Origin: Candidatus Gastranaerophilales bacterium
GTDB taxonomy: Bacteria > Cyanobacteriota > Vampirovibrionia > Gastranaerophilales > Gastranaerophilaceae
Direction: 5' to 3'
Assembly (NCBI GenBank): GCA_944324855.1
Contig: CALUXY010000017.1
Span: 1-33,042 of the forward strand
Length of the DNA stretch: 33,042 nucleotides
Part shown: one piece after another, positions 26,368 through 33,042 of the stretch
How the letters are laid out: every line of letters begins with the position of its first letter
Position numbering within the stretch: the stretch's first letter is position 1
The notes under the pieces: model-generated
Seen by the model: only the letters and a program-made list of their open reading frames with translations
What the model was told of the DNA's origin: nothing
The model's database searches: none
Program-made: the position numbers and the translations under genes

Positions 26368-26628
26368 TGCAAGCATACAATGAGAACCTGCAAGCTGTCT
26401 TTGGAGTCTTAAACCCAGCAGCCCTTTCTTGGCTCCCATAAACAAACAAGAAAACATTAACATTGTTGTTGTTAATGCGGTTGCAAGAGTTATACGCTTA
26501 AGCGCAATCTCATCACATGCAGCTGCAGAATGAGGGATTGACTTAACAGTATGCATATTATTTTTAACTGAAGACCTTAAACCTAAAAACGGGCTATTAA
26601 CCCTGCTATTCACAGAACTAACAAACAT
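26365..26628 (-). CDS. Small membrane protein of unknown function
   Basis: An 87-residue protein with a Ser/Asn-rich N terminus (VSSVNSRVNSPFLGLRSS), one central hydrophobic helix (LATALTTTMLMFSCLFMG) and a short basic C-terminal tail ending HCMLA. The ATG at 26628 has GAGGTG 6 nt upstream; an in-frame GTG three codons earlier overlaps that site and is unlikely. A promoter with a perfect TTGACA lies about 45 nt upstream. It stands alone between two terminators. No family recognised. Confidence 0.68.
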   Translation of the reverse strand: MFVSSVNSRVNSPFLGLRSSVKNNMHTVKSIPHSAAACDEIALKRITLATALTTTMLMFSCLFMGAKKGLLGLRLQRQLAGSHCMLA

Positions 26629-26671
26629 AATAAACACCTCGATTCAAGGAAACATAAAACCCTACACTCTC

Positions 26672-26699
26672 ATTTTCGTACTTTTTTTTAATTTGTCAA
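26672..26699 (-). promoter_or_regulatory. Promoter of the small membrane protein gene
   Basis: Minus strand: perfect TTGACA (26699-26694), 16 nt, then GAAAAT (26677-26672), a weaker -10. Predicted start near 26665, leaving a leader of about 37 nt with GAGGTG before the ATG. Confidence 0.5.
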
Positions 26700-26750
26700 G
26701 GGGGGAAATAAAATTTGTTGATAAAATAAAATTTTGACCATTTTCCCTAT

Positions 26751-26771
26751 TTGTCTTTACCCCGTAGACAA
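26751..26771. promoter_or_regulatory. Inverted repeat, possible operator upstream of the omega-like gene
   Basis: TTGTCT (26751-26756) and AGACAA (26766-26771) flank a C-rich 9-nt centre, just upstream of an extended -10 element (TGT plus TATAAA, 26782-26790). The position fits a regulator site at the promoter; no regulator can be named. Confidence 0.4.
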
Positions 26772-26781
26772 ATAATTTTTA

Positions 26782-26790
26782 TGTTATAAA
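26782..26790 (+). promoter_or_regulatory. Extended -10 element of the omega-like gene
   Basis: TGT followed by TATAAA. Predicted start near 26797. GAGGA at 26809-26813 then serves the ATG at 26825. Confidence 0.5.
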
Positions 26791-26824
26791 ATAGTATTGT
26801 TAGTTTATGAGGACTTATAAAAAT

Positions 26825-27067
26825 ATGATGGATCAAATTGTTAAAGTAGTTTGGGATTTAAATGATAACTCTGAAAATCGTTATCAACTGGTATATGAGA
26901 TTGCAGAACTTGCAAAAAAATTGGTAGACGAAACTCAAATGAAGAAAAACCGTGAAGATTTTGGTTTCGATGAATATACAGAATCTTCTTATAAAAAAGA
27001 AAATCCTGTAGAACATGCTATTATGGTTAAAGCTGCTGAAGCAGATGATGATAGACTTGTTGGCTAA
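26825..27067 (+). CDS. RNA polymerase omega subunit-like protein
   Basis: An 80-residue protein (79 if the second ATG is used). The core NRYQLVYEIAELAKKLVDE and later NPVEHAIMVKAAEAD match the RpoZ layout, in which NRYxLV...A..A..L is followed by a PV..AI segment; the spacing is close to the cyanobacterial form. An insertion (KKNREDFGFDEYTESSYKKE) separates the two. Omega stabilises the beta' subunit of RNA polymerase. GAGGA lies 11 nt before the ATG at 26825; an upstream ATG at 26807 overlaps that site and has no ribosome binding site of its own. A terminator follows, so it is a single-gene unit. Family assignment is moderate. Confidence 0.6.
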   Translation: MMDQIVKVVWDLNDNSENRYQLVYEIAELAKKLVDETQMKKNREDFGFDEYTESSYKKENPVEHAIMVKAAEADDDRLVG

Positions 27068-27081
27068 AAAAGTTTTTGAAT

Positions 27082-27110
27082 AATAGGGCAGTACATTTCT
27101 GCCCTATTTT
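27082..27110 (+). terminator. Terminator after the omega-like gene
   Basis: A 10-bp perfect stem (27082-27091 with 27099-27108, AATAGGGCAG and complement), 7-nt loop and a short T run. It separates the omega-like gene from the purine phosphorylase operon, for which I see no clear promoter. Confidence 0.85.
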
Positions 27111-27138
27111 CGTGTGTTTTGTTGTTAAGGAGCGGATT

Positions 27139-27939
27139 ATGCAAAAAACTATTGATTTTATTAATAAGCAAATCAAAGATTTTAAACCGGAAATAGGTAT
27201 TGTTCTTGGTTCCGGCTTGGGTGATTTAGCAGATGAGTTTTGCGAAATATCAATTCCTTATTCAAAAATTCCGGGATTTCCTGCTTCAACTGTTAAAGGG
27301 CATAAAGGTCAGTTGGTTTTTGCTGCTATAAACGGCAAAAAAGTAATGATGATGCAAGGTCGTTTTCATTATTACGAAGGTCATCCGATGGATGTTGTGA
27401 CATATCCGATTAAAGTTATGAAAAAACTTGGGATAAAAACAGTCATTCTTACAAACGCAGCAGGCGGTGTAAACGTTTATTTTAAGCCTTCTGATTTAAT
27501 GCTTATAACTGACCATATCAATTTTATGGGAAATAATCCTTTAATTGGTCCAAATGATGATAGTTTAGGATCAAGATTCCCTGATATGAGTGAAATTTAT
27601 ACAAAATCTCTAAGAGAGAAAGCAAGAAACTGTGCTAAAAAACTGGGTATTGATTTGCAGGAAGGTGTTTATATGGCGTTGACAGGGCCAACTTATGAAA
27701 CACCTGCCGAAGTTAAAATGGTAAGATTGTTAGGTGCAGATGCTGTCGGAATGTCAACCGTTCCGGAAGCAATTGTTGCAAGTTATTGTAAAATGGATGT
27801 CTTAGGTTTAAGTTGTATTTGTAACTCGGCAGCCGGTATATCTACTGTCGGGCTTTCGCATGAAGAAGTTCTGCAAGCTGCTGATGCTGCAAAATCTAAG
27901 TTTAAGAGTTTAGTGTTAGAAGTTATAAAAGAAATATAG
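27139..27939 (+). CDS. Purine nucleoside phosphorylase
   Basis: Splits purine nucleosides with phosphate to free base and ribose 1-phosphate. A 266-residue trimeric-type (PNP/MTAP family) enzyme: VLGSGLGDLA at the N terminus, GRFHYYEGH, TNAAGGVN, GPTYETPAEVKMVRLLGAD and GMSTVPEAIVA, then an Asn in CICNSAAGI that in PNPs contacts the base and separates them from MTA phosphorylases. AAGGAG lies 6 nt before the ATG at 27139; an upstream in-frame start falls in the terminator. It begins the four-gene unit with agmatinase, ligA and a membrane protein. Confidence 0.93.
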   Translation: MQKTIDFINKQIKDFKPEIGIVLGSGLGDLADEFCEISIPYSKIPGFPASTVKGHKGQLVFAAINGKKVMMMQGRFHYYEGHPMDVVTYPIKVMKKLGIKTVILTNAAGGVNVYFKPSDLMLITDHINFMGNNPLIGPNDDSLGSRFPDMSEIYTKSLREKARNCAKKLGIDLQEGVYMALTGPTYETPAEVKMVRLLGADAVGMSTVPEAIVASYCKMDVLGLSCICNSAAGISTVGLSHEEVLQAADAAKSKFKSLVLEVIKEI

Positions 27940-27950
27940 AGGAGAGTATT

Positions 27951-28787
27951 ATGCTAAAAGGACCTTTTTTAGATAGAAATTGGATGGGGCAAAATCCTGA
28001 TTACGAAGGTTCTGATATAGTAATGCTTGGAATGCCGTTTGACGGTACTGTTTCTTATCGTTCCGGCTCAAGGTTTGCTCCGGAGCAAATCAGGCTTGCA
28101 AGCTGGGGATTGGAAGAATATTCCCCTATATTTGATAAACACTTAGAAGATTGTAATTTCCATGATGCCGGCGATTTAGAGTTCCCTCTTGGTAATACAA
28201 GAAAAACTCTGGATCTAATAGAAGAAAATGTAAGACAAATTTATAAGGATGGAAAGCGTGTATTCGGGATTGGCGGAGAGCATCTTGTAACTTATCCTGA
28301 AATTTGTGCAGTATCTGAATTTTATAATGATTTGGCAATTATTCATTTTGATGCACATACCGATTTAAGAGAGGAATATATGGGTGAGGAACTTTCTCAT
28401 TCTGCTGTTATAAGGCTTTCGACTAAAAAAGTAAAACCTGAAAATATTAAACAAATCGGTATCCGTTCTGGAATGAAAGAAGAATTTGAGTTTATGAAAA
28501 AACATAATACTCTTGCAAAAAATTATTCTGATTTAGATTCTCTGAAAAATAAACCGGTATTCGTAACTGTAGATTTAGATGTTCTTGATACATCAATCAT
28601 GCCGGGAACCGGAACTCCGGAAGTCGGAGGGTTAGAATTTAATGAACTTATCGGGTGGTTCAAGTATTTAAAAGATTTTAATATTGTAGGAGCCGATGTT
28701 GTCGAACTTGCACCTGACTATGATACTTCCGGTGCATCAACAGCTGTTGCAACAAAAGTTATTCGTGAATTATTAATGATTATGTAA
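27951..28787 (+). CDS. speB: Agmatinase (ureohydrolase)
   Basis: Hydrolyses agmatine to putrescine and urea. A 278-residue member of the arginase/agmatinase family with the Mn-binding motifs GGEH (about 108-111), DAHTD (about 133-137) and DLDVLD (about 208-213). PFDGTVSYRSGSRFAPEQIR is typical of the agmatinase branch. GGAG precedes the ATG 11 nt after the purine phosphorylase stop. No arginine decarboxylase is in the window. Guanidinobutyrase or another ureohydrolase specificity cannot be excluded. Confidence 0.9.
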   Translation: MLKGPFLDRNWMGQNPDYEGSDIVMLGMPFDGTVSYRSGSRFAPEQIRLASWGLEEYSPIFDKHLEDCNFHDAGDLEFPLGNTRKTLDLIEENVRQIYKDGKRVFGIGGEHLVTYPEICAVSEFYNDLAIIHFDAHTDLREEYMGEELSHSAVIRLSTKKVKPENIKQIGIRSGMKEEFEFMKKHNTLAKNYSDLDSLKNKPVFVTVDLDVLDTSIMPGTGTPEVGGLEFNELIGWFKYLKDFNIVGADVVELAPDYDTSGASTAVATKVIRELLMIM

Positions 28788-30779
<1,992 letters not shown>

Positions 30780-30787
30780 GGAACGAT

Positions 30788-31234
30788 ATGAGAAAGAATT
30801 TTAGAGTAATACAAATAAATGGTTTTAGAGGGATACTTGTTGCTCTTGCAATTTTAGCATGCTTAATTGCCGGTTTTGTAGTTTTTCCGGGTTATGTAGC
30901 TATGGAACTATGGAATTTTGTATCAGTAAAAACGATGCTTGTTCCGCAGCTTGCTCTGATGCAAGGCGTTTTACTGTGGGGAATAATGGTTGTTTCTTAT
31001 ATGATTATTAAAAAACGCAGTGTAATAGTTTCTTTTAAACAGCCGACAGAGTTGTCTGAAGCTGAACTTGATGAAGTTATGGAACATATAAAAATGGAAA
31101 CAACTGCACGTATGATGTCTGATGTTATTGCGAAATCCAGAATGGAAAAGAAACCTACAATATTAGATGTTCAATCGTCAGAAGTTGAATCAAAAGAAGA
31201 AGTAGGAACATCAAATAAAAATATTGACAATTAA
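30788..31234 (+). CDS. Two-helix membrane protein of unknown function
   Basis: A 148-residue protein. Two hydrophobic helices (GILVALAILACLIAGFVVFP and LALMQGVLLWGIMVVSYMI) are followed by a basic KKRS stop-transfer and a soluble, charged helical tail with LSEAELDEVMEHIKMETTA. AAGGA is present before the ATG, 8 nt after the ligA stop. Its last codons contain the -35 box of the tRNA promoter. Not recognised as a named family; its place after ligA suggests a housekeeping operon, not a specific function. Confidence 0.78.
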   Translation: MRKNFRVIQINGFRGILVALAILACLIAGFVVFPGYVAMELWNFVSVKTMLVPQLALMQGVLLWGIMVVSYMIIKKRSVIVSFKQPTELSEAELDEVMEHIKMETTARMMSDVIAKSRMEKKPTILDVQSSEVESKEEVGTSNKNIDN

Positions 31235-31252
31235 TTATGTCCTTAATACAAT
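31224..31252 (+). promoter_or_regulatory. Consensus promoter of the tRNA cluster
   Basis: TTGACA (31224-31229), 17 nt, TACAAT (31247-31252): the best promoter in the window. Predicted start near 31259, 3 nt before tRNA-Thr. The -35 box lies inside the last codons of the preceding gene. Confidence 0.85.
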
Positions 31253-31261
31253 AGTTTTGTT

Positions 31262-31333
31262 GCCGGTATAGCTCAACGGTAGAGCAACGGTTTTGTAAAC
31301 CGTAGGTTGTAGGTTCGATTCCTATTACCGGCT
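31262..31333 (+). tRNA. tRNA-Thr (anticodon TGT)
   Basis: A 72-nt cloverleaf: acceptor GCCGGTA paired with TACCGGC, D arm GCTC/GAGC, anticodon stem ACGGT/ACCGT with loop TTTGTAA (anticodon 31294-31296), and T arm GTAGG/CCTAT with TTCGATT. Discriminator T; CCA is not encoded. A run of T follows directly. Confidence 0.97.
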
Positions 31334-31367
31334 TTTTTAACACTTTGACAGTTTATAATATCCATAA

Positions 31368-31439
<72 letters not shown>

Positions 31440-31477
31440 TTTTTGAATTCGGGGGCAAATGGAATTGTTAGAGTAGA

Positions 31478-31507
31478 TGACAACTAAATAAGGGTAGGTG
31501 CCCGAGT
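31478..31507 (+). repeat. Perfect 30-nt copy of the tRNA-Tyr 5' end and its upstream flank
   Basis: Identical to 31638-31667, 160 nt away. It contains 14 nt of upstream flank and the first 16 nt of tRNA-Tyr (GGGTAGGTGCCCGAGT). After this the sequence is unrelated to the tRNA, so the copy breaks off in the D loop. A tRNA-derived remnant fused to the foldable segment 31494-31597. Confidence 0.9.
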
Positions 31508-31597
31508 AAGCCCGGAGGCCCGGAACCTGAAAAAAATGATTAAGTATCATTTTTTGAAGTTAAGTAGGTAGTTAGTCCTGCCACTCGGAGCACATAC
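31494..31597 (+). ncRNA. Candidate structured RNA upstream of tRNA-Tyr
   Basis: Closed by an interrupted long stem: GTA (31494-31496), GTGC (31498-31501) and CCGAGT (31502-31507) pair with ACTCGG (31583-31588), GCAC (31590-31593) and TAC (31595-31597), with small bulges. Inside are a CCGG-AGGC-CCGG hairpin (31512-31523), an ACCT/AGGT helix (31525-31528 with 31566-31569) and a 10-bp hairpin (31531-31540 with 31546-31555). The 5' strand of the closing stem is the copied tRNA-Tyr sequence. I recognise no RNA family; it is not SRP RNA, tmRNA, 6S or RNase P by eye. No protein-coding frame explains it. Transcription is not shown but it lies inside the tRNA cluster. Confidence 0.5.
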
Positions 31598-31604
31598 ATG
31601 ACAA

Positions 31605-31623
31605 TATCAAGCTATGCTTGATA
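31605..31623. repeat. Perfect hairpin before tRNA-Tyr
   Basis: TATCAAGC, loop TAT, GCTTGATA. No T run follows, so it is not a standard terminator; it may be a processing or regulatory hairpin. A TATAAT (31632-31637) follows, 14 nt before the tRNA. Confidence 0.6.
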
Positions 31624-31651
31624 ATAAGAAATATAATTGACAACTAAATAA

Positions 31652-31740
<89 letters not shown>

Positions 31741-31743
31741 ACT

Positions 31744-31770
31744 AAAAGAGACCATTAGGTCTCTTTTTTT
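31744..31770 (+). terminator. Terminator after tRNA-Tyr
   Basis: A 10-bp perfect stem (AAAAGAGACC with GGTCTCTTTT), ATTA loop, followed by a T run. Confidence 0.9.
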
Positions 31771-31780
31771 ATTTGTTTCT

Positions 31781-31940
31781 AAGGTGGATGAGAACCACTA
31801 CAAAGCGGAGCTTTGTTTGGTTCGAGCGTGAGTCGGCAGAGGGCGGAGGCTTGACGGCAAAATGATATAACCATAGCAGCCGTCAACCGTAGACCCGTTT
31901 AATGCCGACGAACAAGACAATCCACCCCTGCCCACCACTT
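31781..31940 (+). ncRNA. Candidate structured RNA joined to a tRNA-Tyr 3' end
   Basis: The protein-free stretch 31738-32058 holds two terminators and this element. GGTGGAT (31783-31789) pairs with ATCCACC (31920-31926). Inside are a GGA-loop hairpin ACAAAGC/GCTTTGT (31800-31806 with 31810-31816) and an arm GTCGGCA/TGCCGAC (31832-31838 with 31903-31909) that encloses TTGACGGC/GCCGTCAA (31851-31858 with 31879-31886). CTAAGGTGG at 31779-31787 resembles the tRNA CTACGGTGG, and 31919-31940 equals the tRNA 3' end, so a tRNA-Tyr 3' part appears to carry a 131-nt insertion in its T loop. The insert is markedly more GC-rich than its surroundings. It lies between two terminators, and I see no promoter of its own. 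No known family recognised. Confidence 0.5.
31919..31940 (+). repeat. Downstream copy of the tRNA-Tyr 3' end
   Basis: 22 nt identical to 31719-31740, including CCA and CTT, and likewise followed a few bases later by a terminator. The preceding base differs, so the repeat is exact and bounded. Confidence 0.9.
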
Positions 31941-31944
31941 TAAG

Positions 31945-31972
31945 AAGAACTCCGTAAGGGGTTCTTTTTTTT
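31945..31972 (+). terminator. Terminator after the structured element
   Basis: A 9-bp stem (AAGAACTCC with GGGGTTCTT, one T-G pair), GTAA loop, then eight T. It ends a region without a protein gene, which argues that the element upstream is, or was, transcribed. Confidence 0.88.
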
Positions 31973-32058
31973 ATAGCTTAAATTTATGTCATTTTATCAA
32001 AAATGAACATTTTTCTTACGTAATCGTTATATTAATGTACGGATATGGAGTTTTTATT

Positions 32059-32223
32059 ATGAATGATAAAATAATGACTTTTGCTATGATGTTAGGTATT
32101 GTTTTACCTGTATGTGCTGCCGTTTATACTGCAAAATATAACCCGATTCCTGGATATTATTGGGGATATTATCCTATGAAGATATATAACCCCTATAATC
32201 CTTTCAACTATCGCAGATGGTAA
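32059..32223 (+). CDS. Tiny secreted or membrane-anchored Tyr/Pro-rich protein
   Basis: A 54-residue protein: an N-terminal hydrophobic segment (FAMMLGIVLPVCAAVY), then a tail unusually rich in Tyr, Pro, Asn and Trp (GYYWGYYPMKIYNPYNP). GGAG (32047-32050) lies 8 nt before the ATG at 32059; an upstream in-frame ATG at 32035 lies before that site. The next gene encodes a similar product, so this is a small pair of exported aromatic-rich proteins. No family recognised. Confidence 0.7.
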   Translation: MNDKIMTFAMMLGIVLPVCAAVYTAKYNPIPGYYWGYYPMKIYNPYNPFNYRRW

Positions 32224-32254
32224 AAGTATGTTATTATATGATAGAGGGTCTTAG

Positions 32255-32548
32255 ATGAAAAATATTTTTCGTTTAGTTTTAATTCTGACAATTATTTCAA
32301 TGCCGCTAGTTGCACTTGCAGAAAAGCCGGTTGCGTTGCCTTGTAAGAAACCTAAAAACTGGCATGGCAGTCTTGTTGTAAAAGATGAAACTTATGATTC
32401 TGATGCTGGTTTCGATTTTACCGGTAAAGGTAAACCCAAGTATTATGATCCTATGTATTACAACTATTATACTAATGAACCTATGTACGATTTGTTTTAT
32501 AATTATCCGATTTTTTATATGCCTCCTTTAAAAGGAAGAGGGAAATAA
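32255..32548 (+). CDS. Small secreted aromatic-rich protein
   Basis: A 97-residue protein with a clear signal peptide (MKNIFRLVLILTIISMPLVA, cleavage likely after ALA at residue 22). A mature part follows with KPKNWHGSLVV and a Tyr/Pro-rich end (KYYDPMYYNYYTNEPMYDLF). AGAGGG precedes the ATG. It shares the Tyr-Pro-Asn tail style of the preceding gene, 31 nt upstream, so they are probably one unit. Possibly a surface or matrix protein; no homolog recognised. Confidence 0.75.
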   Translation: MKNIFRLVLILTIISMPLVALAEKPVALPCKKPKNWHGSLVVKDETYDSDAGFDFTGKGKPKYYDPMYYNYYTNEPMYDLFYNYPIFYMPPLKGRGK

Positions 32549-32587
32549 TGCTAATTTAACATCCCGTAATATTTGTCCGATGAACAG

Positions 32588-32616
32588 TTGCAAAAGATAT
32601 ATACATAATCTATAAT
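32588..32616 (+). promoter_or_regulatory. Consensus promoter in the terminal intergenic region
   Basis: TTGCAA (32588-32593), 17 nt, TATAAT (32611-32616), the same boxes and spacing as the promoter at 3119. Predicted start near 32623, on a GTAAC-G-GTTAC palindrome. It points into the poly-G frame at 32651. Confidence 0.65.
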
Positions 32617-32622
32617 ATAAAT

Positions 32623-32633
32623 GTAACGGTTAC
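32623..32633. promoter_or_regulatory. Palindrome at the predicted transcription start
   Basis: GTAAC, G, GTTAC: a perfect 5-bp inverted repeat lying on the predicted +1 of the promoter at 32588. The position suits a repressor site. Confidence 0.4.
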
Positions 32634-32650
32634 TATCACATAAGGGATAT

Positions 32651-32755
32651 ATGAGTATAGTTTTTATTCAAGGGATTGAATACGAATTATTGAGTAAGTC
32701 TAAAACGCTTGCTATACTTGTGTTTGCGAACGGGGGGGGGGGCATAAAAGCCTGA
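32651..32755 (+). other. Short frame ending just after an 11-G tract; possible phase-variable or decayed gene
   Basis: An ATG with AAGGG 4 nt upstream opens a 34-residue frame (MSIVFIQGIEYELLSKSKTL...) that runs through the poly-G tract to TGA at 32755. Adding one G or losing two would join it to the open frame that ends at 33024, giving about 124 residues. The second part, however, reads through an intergenic repeat (FASAQNDEKPVMASDS), which looks like translated repeat and not a real protein. Either a chance frame, a decayed gene, or a slippage-controlled one. Confidence 0.3.
32732..32742 (+). repeat. Homopolymer of 11 G
   Basis: By far the longest G run in this AT-rich window. Such tracts slip during replication and are classic contingency sites; they are also prone to sequencing and assembly error. 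A palindrome CCTGATATCAGG (32751-32762) lies just downstream. Confidence 0.95.
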
Positions 32756-32820
32756 TATCAGGGGTTTCACCCTTGAATCCATTAAACAGATTTCAATCCG
32801 GATTTATTTCTTTTACCTTT

Positions 32821-32919
32821 GTCGTCCTGAACGAATGTGAAGGACCGCATTGTCGAACATTACAGAATTTCTTAATCACTTGTCAAAAAAAGAGATTCTT
32901 CGCATCCGCTCAGAATGAC
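32821..32919. repeat. Intergenic inverted-repeat element (REP/MITE-like)
   Basis: Two 26-nt arms (32821-32846 and 32894-32919) are imperfect inverted copies: the first begins GTCGTCCTGAACGAATG and the second, read on the minus strand, GTCATTCTGAGCGGATG. A further common repeat-like piece, CATGGCGAGCGATAGCG, follows from 32931. Within 32549-33042 I see no convincing gene other than the poly-G frame; a GGAG near 33017 may belong to a gene beyond the window. Confidence 0.6.
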
Positions 32920-33042
32920 GAAAAACCAGTCATGGCGAGCGATAGCGGCGCAATCTTTCATGTTTGTCATTGCTGTACATGTCAAATAATTAGTTACATT
33001 TTACTTAAGAATAAAAAGGAGTAACTAATACTGACATCAAGT

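Noticed and set aside
31345..31359. TTGACA followed by TATAAT before tRNA-Thr(GGT), as a promoter
   Set aside because: The two boxes are only 3 nt apart, so they cannot act together; at most the TATAAT alone is used.
31494..31597. SRP (4.5S) RNA, because of CCCGGA and CCTGCC pieces
   Set aside because: The conserved CAGGTCCGGAAGGAAGCAG helix-8 sequence is missing on both strands.
32773..33024. 83-residue frame as a normal gene
   Set aside because: No ribosome binding site, TTG start, and its FASAQNDEKPVMASDS stretch is a translated intergenic repeat. It is kept only as the possible out-of-frame partner of the poly-G frame.

Overview
This is a low-GC, gene-dense bacterial chromosome segment. 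Most starts are led by AGGAG/GAGG-type ribosome binding sites and many genes overlap by 1-25 bases. I read it as a gut anaerobe, most likely of the Gastranaerophilales (Melainabacteria/Vampirovibrionia), with a low-GC Firmicute as the alternative. The anaerobe reading rests on the Fe-S serine dehydratase pair and the GGGtGRT/NifU-like pair. The lineage reading rests weakly on the N-terminal DTFTR...INFTG signature of the HNH-type protein and on gene content. No 16S rRNA or other decisive marker is present.

Layout. 1-600: the 3' half of serS and its terminator. 740-3097 (minus): murT, pdxJ and a small Cys4 protein in one operon. 3119-4598 (plus): four small envelope/stress-type membrane proteins (two YtxH-like, one DUF948-like), ending in a hairpin that holds the last stop codon. 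4614-7087 (minus): cutA, an HEFSH metallopeptidase-like protein and an HNH-type nuclease-like protein. 7171-17110 (minus): a 2856-residue coiled-coil protein overlapping a GlcD-type FAD oxidase; this takes up almost a third of the window. 17216-18334 (minus): wecB, apparently leaderless, divergent from a small membrane protein and a HAD phosphatase. 19476-22509 (minus): response regulator, sdaAB, sdaAA and a CgeB-like glycosyltransferase in one tightly packed operon. 22618-24409: two very small proteins interleaved with a HEAT-like protein and a paired FluC/CrcB fluoride channel. 24549-26313: the NifU-like/GGGtGRT pair, with codon use typical of high expression. 26365-27067: a small membrane protein and an RNA polymerase omega-like protein. 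27139-31234: purine nucleoside phosphorylase, agmatinase, DNA ligase A and a membrane protein in one operon. 31262-31737: tRNA-Thr(TGT), tRNA-Thr(GGT), tRNA-Tyr(GTA). 32059-32548: two tiny secreted aromatic-rich proteins. 32549-33042: repeat-rich DNA with a consensus promoter and an 11-G tract.

The two places most worth attention are the giant coiled-coil gene (8540-17110), built from several kinds of internal repeat, and the tRNA-Tyr neighbourhood (31478-31972). There a perfect 30-nt copy of the tRNA 5' end lies upstream and a perfect 22-nt copy of its 3' end lies downstream. Each copy is joined to about 100-130 nt of unexplained, strongly foldable sequence, and the downstream one ends in its own terminator. 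Third is the promoter, operator-like palindrome and poly-G ORF at 32588-33024.
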